From: a virus
IMG/VR virus record: IMGVR_UViG_3300025892_000050
Span: 1 to 39,893 of that record
Length of the DNA: 39,893 bases
Direction: 5' to 3' (one strand)
Part shown: in pieces, positions 1 to 8,695 of the stretch
Layout: each line of letters opens with the position of its first letter
Position numbering within the stretch: position 1 is the stretch's first letter
Program-made: the position numbers and the translations under genes
Notes under the pieces: model-generated
Seen by the model: only the letters and a program-made list of their open reading frames with translations
What the model was told of the DNA's origin: nothing
Database searches by the model: none

Positions 1-445
1 ATAATAATCTACCTGTTGTAGCTCCAGCTGCAAGCTCATAAACAATACTACTTCCCCCGGGTGAAAAATTAGGCATTGGATTACCATCTGTAGTTGTGGC
101 TGCACCTGAAGCCAGTGCTAACACAAATTGAACATTATTGGCTTTATCATTTTTAAATTGTTCTTCTAAACCAATAACTACATTAAATCCTCTTCTATTT
201 CTTCTGACCAATGTAGCTGATAATGTTTTAATTGTTCCGACATCAGCTACTAAATTACCAGCACTATCAAAATCTATCATGTTTGATAATCCTGGAATAG
301 TTTCTATTAATTCTGGTGCTGCGGCTGGATTTCCATTTTTCATGTACCAACCACCAGGACCTGCAAATGTTTTTGCTTTTTCTTGTGCGGTCATCCACTT
401 TGGTTTTTCTGCTACTTTAGCTAAAAATGCTGCTGAATTTGGCAT
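1..445 (-). CDS. Putative virion structural protein, C-terminus cut by window edge
   Basis: I read this from the minus strand: an open frame starts with ATG at 443-445 and stays open to the left edge, about 148 codons. An AAAGGA ribosome site lies just upstream. The protein starts MPNSAAFLAKVAEKP, has a Gly/Pro-rich turn (FAGPGGWYMKNGNP) near residue 32, and a basic beta-like stretch (ATLVRRNRRGFNVVIGLEEQ) near residue 80. No enzyme motif is visible. A virion role is inferred from composition and from its place at the end of the leftward cluster. A plus-strand frame over the same bases is a shadow. Confidence 0.6.
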   Translation of the reverse strand, partial: MPNSAAFLAKVAEKPKWMTAQEKAKTFAGPGGWYMKNGNPAAAPELIETIPGLSNMIDFDSAGNLVADVGTIKTLSATLVRRNRRGFNVVIGLEEQFKNDKANNVQFVLALASGAATTTDGNPMPNFSPGGSSIVYELAAGATTGRLL

Positions 446-458
446 TTAAATATCCTTT

Positions 459-977
459 TTAAGATTGTTTATACTTCTTCATTTTTTTATACAATTTTTT
501 TCTTGTCATTTTAAGAGAAAGTCTTCCTACATAATCTGTAAACACCACGCCATTTAAATGATCTAATTCGTGTAAAAAGCCTCTTGCAAAATAATCAGAT
601 AATTCTATATTATTTATCAATCCAGTAGTTGTTTGATATTCCACATTAATAATTTTTGGTCTTCCTATATTTAGGAATAAATTTGGAAAACTCAAGCATC
701 CTTCTTTTTCATTTACTTTTGTATCGTCTATAATTTCTATAAGTCTAGGATTGAACATTACTTGAAATTTGTTATTTTCAATAAAAATACCAAATACACG
801 GTATGGAAATGATAATTGAATTCCTGAAACACCAAATGCTTCCGCTCCTTTAACGTAATTAAAGATAGTGTTGGCTAATTCAGTTGGGTCATAGGGAGGA
901 TTCTTAAAATCAAAAGGATTTGATACTTGTTTAAGATATTCTAAATTATCTTTTTCAGTGACTAAATTAAAATTCAT
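459..977 (-). CDS. def: Peptide deformylase
   Basis: This metalloenzyme removes the N-formyl group from nascent proteins. All three family motifs are visible in 172 residues: a degenerate motif 1 (GVSGIQL, residues 49-55), motif 2 EGCLS (92-96) whose Cys binds metal, and motif 3 HELDH (136-140) with both metal His and the catalytic Glu. The family's long C-terminal helix is short and Lys-rich here. The start ATG directly abuts the stop of the amidoligase gene, so the two are co-transcribed. Phage deformylases are known from marine cyanophages, where a role in protecting host proteins has been proposed. Motif 1 differs from the usual GxGLAAPQ, so substrate fit may be altered. Confidence 0.92.
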   Translation of the reverse strand: MNFNLVTEKDNLEYLKQVSNPFDFKNPPYDPTELANTIFNYVKGAEAFGVSGIQLSFPYRVFGIFIENNKFQVMFNPRLIEIIDDTKVNEKEGCLSFPNLFLNIGRPKIINVEYQTTTGLINNIELSDYFARGFLHELDHLNGVVFTDYVGRLSLKMTRKKLYKKMKKYKQS

Positions 978-1763
978 CTACACCTTTAAGTAATAAAGTG
1001 ACCAATAAAGTGAATTTTTCTTTTCAATACCTTTTGCATTGTGTGCATCTCTTAGAGTGGGTATTAAATTAAATAAAAATTTTGTATATCGTATTATTCT
1101 ATCTTCATATGACTTTAATGAATTATTTAAAAACATTAAGGGGTTACTATCAAATAATCTCCTAGGACCTCTCCATTCAAGTGTACCAATTGAATGTGTA
1201 TGAAACAGACCTCTTCTTTTATCATGATTTACATTTTTAATATTTTCAAAGTTGTTTTTCATTCGCTCATATTCTTTATACATGTATTCTGGATTTGCCC
1301 AAAATACATGCTCCATTTTTTCTCCATCAAACACTTTAAAGTTTTTATATTTTTGAGTTTCAATTAGATAAGCTAAACACATTGCAGAATTGTAAAATGA
1401 TTTCAATGAGTTTAATTTATCTTTTTTTAATTTAACATGCATATGCAAAGAGCATGTATTATTTGTAACGATTCTATTTTTATATAAATCAACAAAAAAA
1501 TTAATTGTTTTTAATATGTTTTTTGGTGTTACAATTAAAGGTTTAGTATTAATTTCAAATGGAACAATAGTTTCATAGTATTCATTACCATTATATTCAT
1601 AATATGAAAGTTCTTTCATATCATCATCTTCTTTTATACTACAATCTCCTGTGATAAAATACAATCCATATTCTTCTGCAAGTTTTTTAATTTTTATATA
1701 ATTTGATTCTAATGCAAAACCTTCTATTTCAAATCCAACGTCAAAATCAGATTGTAGAATCAT
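978..1763 (-). CDS. Amidoligase-fold (COOH-NH2 ligase) protein
   Basis: The 261-residue protein carries the motif series of the Amidoligase_2 / glutamine-synthetase-like COOH-NH2 ligase group: FEIEG (11-15), an acidic D-x-S-x-x-x-D segment (40-46), FEINTKPL (69-76), a His-rich SLHMHV strand (105-110) and TLEWRGPR (194-201). In this fold these acidic residues, His and Arg bind ATP, Mg and the acid substrate. Family members join amines to carboxylates of peptides or small metabolites; the substrate here is unknown. The gene overlaps gp46 by four bases and abuts def, so it sits in the replication operon rather than in a metabolic island. The family call is good; any specific reaction would be a guess. 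Confidence 0.75.
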   Translation of the reverse strand: MILQSDFDVGFEIEGFALESNYIKIKKLAEEYGLYFITGDCSIKEDDDMKELSYYEYNGNEYYETIVPFEINTKPLIVTPKNILKTINFFVDLYKNRIVTNNTCSLHMHVKLKKDKLNSLKSFYNSAMCLAYLIETQKYKNFKVFDGEKMEHVFWANPEYMYKEYERMKNNFENIKNVNHDKRRGLFHTHSIGTLEWRGPRRLFDSNPLMFLNNSLKSYEDRIIRYTKFLFNLIPTLRDAHNAKGIEKKNSLYWSLYYLKV

Positions 1764-3496
1764 AATATATTTTCCTTTATAATAGAAAATCCAGTTTTAC
1801 GCTCAACATGTAAATTTCTATCAAATTTATCTTGCAATCCATCTGTTCTATGTGAAATAACATAAACATTTGTGGAGTCAAGTTCATTTAATAAATCTAC
1901 AAGTTCTTGTTGGAGAAAAGCATCCGCTGCACCATCCATCACTTCATCTAAAATTAAAATATTTGTTTTCATTTTTGCTCTCTTTGTAGCAAGATTTCTC
2001 CATGAAAACATCATAGCCAAATCAACTCTTAGTTTTTCTCCTTCGCTAAGTGAAAAATATGAGAATTCATGACCTGAAAAATTTGTAATTTTTTCATTAA
2101 ATGAATTATCTAATTCAAAATTTAATTTTAATCCAAATCTTTTTAAATATAATTCCATATTTTTATTTAATAATCTCAAATACTTATTCATAATTGTAGC
2201 TTTAATACCGGTATCTTTTAGTAAAATACTACAATTTTTTTGTATCTCAGTTTCTTCATTGTAAAATTTTTCATTATACTTTAATTCATTAATAGTCTTT
2301 TCTATATCTAAAATTTCTTTTTCAGTTTTATTCACTTTTTCAACATCCAAAGTACTAGGATTTCTTAATATAGAAATTTTTTCATGATTGTTTTTAATTT
2401 TATTTTTTAATGAAAGAATTAAATTTTTTAATTCAACCTGCTTTTTTTTATTTGAATCAATATTTTTATTAATTGATATATAGTCTTCTTTTATATTTTT
2501 AAAGTCTGTTATTTTTTCAAGGAGTTGTTGAACACCTTCTTTCTTTTCTAGTATTTTTTCTTTTATTAATTCTATCTGTTTTTTTCTAAAATCTTCTTCT
2601 ATGTTTTGACAACAAGTTGGACAACTGGAATTTTCAAGAAAAAAGTCATATGTTTTCTTTTGAGTTTCAACACCAAACATTATTTTGTTTTTTATTTTTT
2701 CATACTTATTTAATTCTCTATCTACAGATAACAAATCATGTTCATCTTCTATATGAAGTGTTTCTAATTCTCTTTCTTTTTCCTCTATTTCTAATGTTAG
2801 ATTTTCATTTTCATTTTTAATCTCATTTATTAAGTTCTCATCAACTGTAGAAACATTTACATTAGAAAGTGCTTCTAAATGTTCTTTCTTAGAATTTAAT
2901 AATTCTTCTTTTAAGAAGAGTTGATTGAGAGTAGTTTGTAATTCTGATTTAGTTTCGGTAATTTCTAATTTCAGATTGTCTGCCATCTTGGTAAAGACAT
3001 GTAAATTTAAAATATCATCAACAACTAATCTCCTTTCATTTGGTTTTAATCGCATGAAAGGTATATAATTAGCAGACCCTAAAACTACAATCTGTTGAAA
3101 TGTTTGATATGTAAAATTTAAAATGTTTTTTTCAAACTCAGATTGTTGATCTTTTGCAGAAGCATCAATATCTAATTTTTGATCGTTTTTAAAAATTTCA
3201 AATATGTTTGGTTTTAATCCTCGTCTAATCAAATATCTTACATTATTTTTTACAAATTGTAATTCAACTAAACACTCTTTTCCATTAAACATATTAATAA
3301 GTTGCGGTTTGTTAATTTGTCTAAATGCTTTTCCAAAAAGAGAGAATGTAATTGTATCAAGTATAGCTGAAGATTTTCCAGAAAAATTTGAGCCTGTGAC
3401 AAGAGTTGATTTATAATTGACTAAATTAATTTCTGTTGGGGTTGTACCAAAGGAAAGAAAGTTCTGAAAACGAACTTTTTCAAAAATGATATGCAT
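1760..3496 (-). CDS. 46: gp46-like recombination exonuclease subunit (SbcC/Rad50 family)
   Basis: This is the ATPase subunit of the gp46/gp47 nuclease that resects DNA ends for T4-type recombination-dependent replication and host DNA breakdown. In 578 residues it shows Walker A (GSNFSGKS, 35-42), two long Lys/Glu-rich coiled-coil arms (about 170-280 and 300-415), a zinc-hook CPTC (292-295), the ABC signature FSLSEGEK (481-488), Walker B NILILDE (512-518) and a final VISHR switch. Length matches T4 gp46. Its partner gp47 lies upstream in the same orientation but is separated by guaC and a small gene. The ATG has no clear ribosome site and sits directly after a promoter -10 box. Confidence 0.95.
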   Translation of the reverse strand: MHIIFEKVRFQNFLSFGTTPTEINLVNYKSTLVTGSNFSGKSSAILDTITFSLFGKAFRQINKPQLINMFNGKECLVELQFVKNNVRYLIRRGLKPNIFEIFKNDQKLDIDASAKDQQSEFEKNILNFTYQTFQQIVVLGSANYIPFMRLKPNERRLVVDDILNLHVFTKMADNLKLEITETKSELQTTLNQLFLKEELLNSKKEHLEALSNVNVSTVDENLINEIKNENENLTLEIEEKERELETLHIEDEHDLLSVDRELNKYEKIKNKIMFGVETQKKTYDFFLENSSCPTCCQNIEEDFRKKQIELIKEKILEKKEGVQQLLEKITDFKNIKEDYISINKNIDSNKKKQVELKNLILSLKNKIKNNHEKISILRNPSTLDVEKVNKTEKEILDIEKTINELKYNEKFYNEETEIQKNCSILLKDTGIKATIMNKYLRLLNKNMELYLKRFGLKLNFELDNSFNEKITNFSGHEFSYFSLSEGEKLRVDLAMMFSWRNLATKRAKMKTNILILDEVMDGAADAFLQQELVDLLNELDSTNVYVISHRTDGLQDKFDRNLHVERKTGFSIIKENIL

Positions 3497-3525
3497 ATTA
3501 TATTACCAATGATTTAAAATGTCAA
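3497..3525 (-). promoter_or_regulatory. Sigma-70-like promoter abutting the gp46 start
   Basis: On the minus strand TTGACA (3520-3525) is followed after 17 bases by TATAAT (3497-3502), a full consensus match. The -10 box touches the ATG of gp46, so a transcript from here would start inside the gene. Confidence 0.6.
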
Positions 3526-3533
3526 GTCTTTTT

Positions 3534-4601
3534 TTAGGCAAAGACAGTATTATATTGATTACTTACTTTAACAAATGTTGTGCATTTTGTCAAGTGTTTT
3601 AATTGACTTGCTCCAACATAGGTACAAGCACTACGTAATCCGCCAAGAATTTCTTGAATGGTTTCAGATACTTCACCACGATAAGGAATTAAAACTTCTC
3701 TACCTTCAGAAGCTCGGTAATCTTTCAATCCACCAAAATGTTTTTCATTAGCTTTCTTGGAACTCATGCCATAGAACTCTATATATTTTTCATCATTTTT
3801 TTCTATAATAGTTCCGCCTCCCTCATCGTGACCGGCTAACATTCCACCTAACATAACAAAGTCTGCACCACCTGCAAATGCTTTAACTACATCACCAGGA
3901 CATGTACATCCTCCATCAGCAATAATCAATCCACCTAATCCATGTGCCGCATCAGCACATTCCATTACAGCAGATAGTTGTGGATATCCTACTCCAGTTT
4001 GTATGCGAGTAGTACAAGCAGAACCAGGACCAATACCCACTTTAACAATATCAACACCACTAAGAATCAATTGTTCTGCCATTTCACCAGTAACAACATT
4101 TCCAGCAATGATGAACAAAGGATTGTGTCTTCGGAATGTATCATCTGCTTTTTCATCATATATTCCTCTAAAATCAACTTCACGTATTTTTTTAACAAAA
4201 TCTACAAATCTTTCACTATATCCGTTAGCCACATCAATACAAACAAATTTTAAATTTTGACATATACTATAAACATCACAGAACTTACGAAAATCATGAT
4301 CTGTAATTCCAATACTCATTGCTGTGTGTTGACAATTTATTTTATTAGAAAAAAATTCAATAAGTTGTGAAGTGTCGTATGTTTTTTTAAGACATGTAAG
4401 CATTTTCATTTCACTAAGTTTTTTTGCCATTTCAATTGTACCAACACCATCCATATTAGCCGCTATAATGGGAACACCAGTCCATTTAATACTAGCATAA
4501 TTTCTTTCTAAAGAAACTTCATTGCGAGAAGATAGTGTTGACCTTTTAGGCCGAATAAGAACATCACTATAATCATACTTTACATCATTTTCAATTCGCA
4601 T
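3534..4601 (-). CDS. guaC: GMP reductase
   Basis: GuaC reduces GMP to IMP with NADPH, releasing ammonia. The 355 residues align closely from memory with bacterial Gua[12 protein letters not shown] near the N-terminus, PIIAANMD (44-51), [10 protein letters not shown] (121-130), the catalytic loop GPGSACTTR with Cys196 (191-199), [12 protein letters not shown]-like [28 protein letters not shown] and [15 protein letters not shown]. It lacks the CBS pair of IMP dehydrogenase, and the motif details favour GMP reductase over GuaB. A segment at about 143-161 is longer than in E. coli GuaC. Ribosome site AAGGA. It lies between gp47 and gp46, away from the purine operon, but would feed the same IMP pool. 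Confidence 0.93.
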   Translation of the reverse strand: MRIENDVKYDYSDVLIRPKRSTLSSRNEVSLERNYASIKWTGVPIIAANMDGVGTIEMAKKLSEMKMLTCLKKTYDTSQLIEFFSNKINCQHTAMSIGITDHDFRKFCDVYSICQNLKFVCIDVANGYSERFVDFVKKIREVDFRGIYDEKADDTFRRHNPLFIIAGNVVTGEMAEQLILSGVDIVKVGIGPGSACTTRIQTGVGYPQLSAVMECADAAHGLGGLIIADGGCTCPGDVVKAFAGGADFVMLGGMLAGHDEGGGTIIEKNDEKYIEFYGMSSKKANEKHFGGLKDYRASEGREVLIPYRGEVSETIQEILGGLRSACTYVGASQLKHLTKCTTFVKVSNQYNTVFA

Positions 4602-4610
4602 ATATTTCCT

Positions 4611-4976
4611 TCATTTTTTCTCTTTCATTGACAAAAAATATTCAGTAATCAGTTGACTCAAATAAACATCAGGACTTATTTTTTTCCAAGAACTTATTGT
4701 ATTTAATACATTATGAAAATCTTCTTCTAATTCAAATTCTATCGCATTTGTTTTACGATTTATGGCTATTTTTTTTATACCCATTCCTTTAGCAAATCTT
4801 ACTGCCTTTTTATCATCAGAGAAATAATCAACCATAGTTTCATGAGTAACTGGGGTTATTTCTTTTTTAGGCGGTAATATAGAATTAGACTTCGGTCTTC
4901 TTCTTTGTGAATTAGGAGAAATAGCATTGGGTGCTAAAGATATCGTTTTAGGAGGATCTGTATTTTTGCGATTCAT
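4611..4976 (-). CDS. Small protein of unknown function between gp47 and guaC
   Basis: The 121-residue product has a Pro/Asn/Lys-rich, probably disordered first 45 residues, then a compact mixed alpha/beta part (VDYFSDDKKAVRFAKGMGI, then KKIAINRKTNAIEFELEED) and a helical tail ending MKEKK. I do not recognise the family. It overlaps gp47 by four bases (ATGA) and is followed after ten bases by guaC, so it is translationally linked to the replication operon. A small DNA- or nuclease-associated protein is possible, but nothing in the sequence proves it. Confidence 0.7.
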   Translation of the reverse strand: MNRKNTDPPKTISLAPNAISPNSQRRRPKSNSILPPKKEITPVTHETMVDYFSDDKKAVRFAKGMGIKKIAINRKTNAIEFELEEDFHNVLNTISSWKKISPDVYLSQLITEYFLSMKEKK

Positions 4977-6031
4977 ACTTCCTCTTCTTCAGCTTTTCTT
5001 AATAAATTTAATAGTTTATCTTCTAATCTATTTCCAAAAGAAATAGAATTTTCTTCAATATATTTTCTAACAGTATTTTGACATATTTCTTTTGTATTTT
5101 CTTCTTCAAAAGAATCATCAAGATCTTCATTATTAAATATATTTTCCTGTTCTATTATAATTACGTCAGCAGGATTATGTTGATGTAATCTTTTCATAAA
5201 AGTTTCAAATTTTAATTGACTACCTTTTTTATTACATATAACTTTTACATACGTATCTCTATATTTTTCAAAATCTATTTTATCAAATTTATTGTCATAC
5301 TTTATTGTATGAAACATTTGATAAGGATTTTCAATAAATTTTAATTCACCAGTTTCAAAATTTAACATATGAAATCCTCTCACATCACCATAGTCACCCC
5401 ATGTTAATTGATATGGATTTCCCAAATACATAATATTTCCTTTTTTACTGCGATGATGAAAATGACCAGAAAAAACATTTTTTACATTTTTAAAAATATT
5501 ACTATCAAATTCACCATCAGAATGTACGTGTCCTTTGTACATCTCAAAACCGTTAATCTCTAAATGACCAAAACAATATTCATGATTTTTTTCTAAAAGT
5601 TCAAATGCAATGTCTCTGTTTTCTTCATTTATCCACGGCATCAACAATACATCGTTTTCATTTATTCTTACTACTTCAGGTTCTTCGCATATATACACAT
5701 TCTCAAAATCATTTAATAATAATTTTAATGTGTTCACACGATTAGTATTTTTATAATATGCTGTATGATTACCAACAATACTATAAACTGTTTTTTCCAT
5801 ATTTAATAATTTTTGATAATATCTTTCTTTAACTTGATCTAATATATTAAAATCAATTGACTTTCTTTTATCAAAAGTATCACCAAGGTCTATAATATCT
5901 AAAACATCATATTCTTCTAATGCTGGAAAAAATACATCATCATAAAATTTAAAATAATAATCTAAAAACGTTTGTGAATTATTTCTTACACCAAAATGTT
6001 GGTCTGTAATTAATGCCACCCACTCATTCAT
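4973..6031 (-). CDS. 47: gp47-like recombination endonuclease subunit (SbcD/Mre11 family)
   Basis: This is the metallophosphoesterase partner of gp46. Its 352 residues show the phosphoesterase motifs in order: D-x-H in ITDQHFG (8-14), DLGDTFDKR (about 47-55), VGNHT (about 91), FGHLE near 150 and SGHFHHR near 188, all metal ligands. The acidic C-terminal region (about 310-350) is probably the gp46-binding end. It overlaps gp55 by eight bases, with GGAGG just before the start. Length is close to T4 gp47. Confidence 0.94.
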   Translation of the reverse strand: MNEWVALITDQHFGVRNNSQTFLDYYFKFYDDVFFPALEEYDVLDIIDLGDTFDKRKSIDFNILDQVKERYYQKLLNMEKTVYSIVGNHTAYYKNTNRVNTLKLLLNDFENVYICEEPEVVRINENDVLLMPWINEENRDIAFELLEKNHEYCFGHLEINGFEMYKGHVHSDGEFDSNIFKNVKNVFSGHFHHRSKKGNIMYLGNPYQLTWGDYGDVRGFHMLNFETGELKFIENPYQMFHTIKYDNKFDKIDFEKYRDTYVKVICNKKGSQLKFETFMKRLHQHNPADVIIIEQENIFNNEDLDDSFEEENTKEICQNTVRKYIEENSISFGNRLEDKLLNLLRKAEEEEV

Positions 6032-6683
6032 TTATTTCCTCCACCTTTTCAAACATATCTGTTAAATTTTTTCTTTCTTTTTTCTTACGTTGTCGATTTC
6101 TTTTCTTTTCCATTTTATCTTCATATTCATTTACATAATTGCGTGTATGGATTAACCAATCATCACTCATAATTTTACCATCATAAGTATCATCATATTC
6201 CGCTTGAAATGAACTGTCAATTAGTCCATCCATATTATGTAAAGATCTTAATTTAAAATAAATTTCTCTTTTTTCTTTTTCAATTCTTCTGACAAAAGCC
6301 CATGTAGCAACTTGTGTAAAATATGAAAACGGTTCTGAAGATTTGCGAGGGTCAAATGAAGATATGTAAAGAATACAATTTTCTATCGCATCACCAATCA
6401 TATCTTCACTGTGAGTTTGGCTATATTCAATAAAACCTTTTTTACGAATGAGATTTTTACATATTTTTAAGATACAACTTCCAATAAAATCATCAATAGG
6501 AATACGATGTAATAATTCTTTAACTTTCTGATTTAATATAACTTTGTCTGCAGCATCTCCATTAGCTTTTTCAATCATGTTATAATATTTCTTTTGCTTC
6601 GCTTTTACTTTTAATACAGTATCATATCTACTCAACAGATGTTCATAAAATTTTTTCTTATCTACAAAATTAGCTTTAGCCAT
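6024..6683 (-). CDS. 55: gp55-like late sigma factor
   Basis: T4 gp55 is a minimal sigma-family protein that directs host RNA polymerase to late TATAAATA boxes. The 219-residue product has the conserved core: a sigma-2-like segment (CKNLIRKKGF...HSEDMIGDAIENCILYISSFDP) followed by FSYFTQVATWAFVRRIEKEKRE, then a very basic tail rich in Arg/Lys (near 190-208). Synteny with gp47/gp46 and UvsW supports the call. An AGGAG ribosome site and a consensus host-type promoter (6734-6762) lie directly upstream, consistent with early or middle expression before late genes are switched on. Confidence 0.88.
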   Translation of the reverse strand: MAKANFVDKKKFYEHLLSRYDTVLKVKAKQKKYYNMIEKANGDAADKVILNQKVKELLHRIPIDDFIGSCILKICKNLIRKKGFIEYSQTHSEDMIGDAIENCILYISSFDPRKSSEPFSYFTQVATWAFVRRIEKEKREIYFKLRSLHNMDGLIDSSFQAEYDDTYDGKIMSDDWLIHTRNYVNEYEDKMEKKRNRQRKKKERKNLTDMFEKVEEINE

Positions 6684-6733
6684 TAGAAAATCTCCTTAAT
6701 TTGTTTTTTTTAATTCTTTTATCAAACAAATAT

Positions 6734-6762
6734 ATTATATCTTAAAATTGACAGAATGTCAA
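6734..6762 (-). promoter_or_regulatory. Sigma-70-like promoter for gp55-gp47 operon
   Basis: On the minus strand TTGACA (6757-6762), a 17-base spacer and TATAAT (6734-6739) form a perfect consensus. It lies about 50 bases before gp55, and its -35 box overlaps the UvsW stop codon. This would give gp55 and the nuclease genes their own host-type transcription. Confidence 0.75.
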
Positions 6763-8207
6763 GTCTTTAAATTAAATTCATAGTACTTAACATCAAAATC
6801 TTCTTCAATGTAATACTTGTATCTTTCTTCAAAGTGAGTAAAAACATAATTTTTCTTCGTTGTATATAATTTGTCCGCTATGTCATAGACGGTCGCAACA
6901 TTTTTAGAATCATGTTTTCGCAAAATTCTACCAACAGACTGTAGCACTCTAATTTTAGATTTTGTTGGTGAGGAAAATATTACATTATGTAATGCCGGTA
7001 TATTCACTCCTGTTGAAAATACACCGCTACTTGCTAAAATGATATTATCGGAATGGTTGTTTCTAACGTGTTGGCGAATGTTCTCACGTAATTCTGCCTT
7101 TGTTTCACCGCTCATGAAAAATATATTTTTATCTTCAATCTCTTCTGTGATTTGCTCATACAAAATAACTCCATGATTTTCAACATAATTAAACAAAATC
7201 AGAGTGTTGCCTTTCAAAGATTTTGCTAAATTAATAATAAAATCATTTCTTTTCTGGTGAGAGATCAAGTAGGCAATCTCTTCTTGATAGTTCATTTTTG
7301 GTGGAGAATTTTTATGATTTAATATCAAACATTTGATTTTTAAATCACTTAACATTTCATTATCAATCAACTCACTGGTGGTTATAATCTTCTTTGGTTC
7401 ACCAATTGCACCAATAAGTAACATCTCATGAATCTTTTCTCCAGTCAAAGTTCCGGTAAGTCCCACTCGGAAATCTGCATGATTACAGTAGTTTAGAATT
7501 TTCTGAAGTGTATTTCCAGTAGCTAAATGAGTTTCATCAATAACAACGGTGTCAAATTGGTCAAACCAATCTCGCTCAAGATTCTGCAGACTTTGCCAAG
7601 TTGAAATCATGATTGGTGAAGAAACTTCTTTAGTCCTACCTGCATATACCTCTTGAACAGATAATTTATCTATATTAATTGCATATTCCTCAAAATCAGA
7701 TCTCATCTGAGTTACAAGATTAACAGTAGGTACAATCATCAAAACCCTACGGTCTAACTCGTAGAATAAACGCATGAGCAAATATATAATAGCAGACTTA
7801 CCACTACCAGTAGGTGAGACTAAAATGGACCGTTGTTTCTGAACAGCATGAACAAATGCCTGAATCTGATAGTCTCTAACTTCAAATGGCATTTGTAAAT
7901 TTTCAATAAATTCTATAGCATTTTCTTCACTAAAATCTACAGGTTCTAAAGAAAATTCAGATTCAAATTCATATTCTTTAATCTTACAATAATTTTTTAA
8001 ACGGTGAATTAACCCATAAGGAATAGTTTTTGTTCGCATATTTACTAAGCGTATTTTACCATCCCATTTTTTAGCTTTAAATTTAGGATGATATCTTGCA
8101 CTTGGTATAAAATATGAGAAAACATCACTCAATTCATTCATTACGCTTGGAGAACAAATTAATCTACAATCACTATGATTTAAAAAATTTACATTTATTT
8201 TTTCCAT
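6759..8207 (-). CDS. uvsW: UvsW-like RNA-DNA / branched DNA helicase
   Basis: UvsW is a superfamily-2 helicase that unwinds R-loops and migrates branched DNA, shifting T4 from origin- to recombination-driven replication. The 482 residues have a T4-style N-terminal domain (1-100), Walker A SPTGSGKSA (131-139), TxxLVTQM, DETH box (224-227), TGTL near 250 (motif III) and motif VI QSVGRILRK near the C-terminus. The size matches T4 UvsW. The next gene upstream is uvsY, as in T4 relatives. Its stop overlaps the promoter of gp55. Confidence 0.95.
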   Translation of the reverse strand: MEKINVNFLNHSDCRLICSPSVMNELSDVFSYFIPSARYHPKFKAKKWDGKIRLVNMRTKTIPYGLIHRLKNYCKIKEYEFESEFSLEPVDFSEENAIEFIENLQMPFEVRDYQIQAFVHAVQKQRSILVSPTGSGKSAIIYLLMRLFYELDRRVLMIVPTVNLVTQMRSDFEEYAINIDKLSVQEVYAGRTKEVSSPIMISTWQSLQNLERDWFDQFDTVVIDETHLATGNTLQKILNYCNHADFRVGLTGTLTGEKIHEMLLIGAIGEPKKIITTSELIDNEMLSDLKIKCLILNHKNSPPKMNYQEEIAYLISHQKRNDFIINLAKSLKGNTLILFNYVENHGVILYEQITEEIEDKNIFFMSGETKAELRENIRQHVRNNHSDNIILASSGVFSTGVNIPALHNVIFSSPTKSKIRVLQSVGRILRKHDSKNVATVYDIADKLYTTKKNYVFTHFEERYKYYIEEDFDVKYYEFNLKT

Positions 8208-8214
8208 TATACTC

Positions 8215-8676
8215 TCAAATTATTCCATTTTTAATTTTATACAAATCTATAAATTTACTAAAATTCCATTTCCAATCTGTAATGAATTTCATACATGTTC
8301 TAATTTTTTCAATAGTTAATTCTTTCATTTTTATTTTAGTTTTAATATCAAGAATTCTACTATCAGAACGTACCATCATATCAATTTCAGGTTTAGTATA
8401 CGAAATTTGTAACGCTTCTAATTGATATTTCTCAATATCATCATCAGACATAGGTTTTTTTGAATAATATAATTTTAATACTTTTTCCATTTGTTCTTGT
8501 TTTTTTTGTAAACCATAAAGTTCTTTACAAGCTTCGTAATAGAAATCAGAGTATTTGTTGTACTTATTTTCAACGCTTAATGTAATCTCATCTAAATTAG
8601 ATAAATTCTTTGTAATATCTTCATATTTTGGATAGTCGTTGTTCCATTCGGAAGAAATCAATTCATGGGTAATCAT
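8215..8676 (-). CDS. uvsY: UvsY-like recombination mediator
   Basis: UvsY loads the UvsX recombinase onto gp32-coated single-stranded DNA. The 153-residue product is almost all helical, with a Lys-rich middle and a C-terminal segment (EIDMMVRSDSRILDIKTKIK, then an Ile/Trp-rich tail with a WKWNFSKFIDLYK ending) of the kind seen in UvsY of marine T4-like phages. The call rests on this plus adjacency to uvsW. I chose ATG 8674-8676 because TTTTTGGAGTTAAT precedes it; a longer frame to 8766 would overlap the tail gene by about 70 bases and lacks such a site. Confidence 0.75.
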   Translation of the reverse strand: MITHELISSEWNNDYPKYEDITKNLSNLDEITLSVENKYNKYSDFYYEACKELYGLQKKQEQMEKVLKLYYSKKPMSDDDIEKYQLEALQISYTKPEIDMMVRSDSRILDIKTKIKMKELTIEKIRTCMKFITDWKWNFSKFIDLYKIKNGII

Positions 8677-8695
8677 ATTAACTCCAAAAACAAAA

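Noticed and set aside
138-449. Plus-strand open frame of 103 residues at the left edge
   Set aside because: It mirrors the minus-strand gene with its own ribosome site (1-445) and has no coding features.
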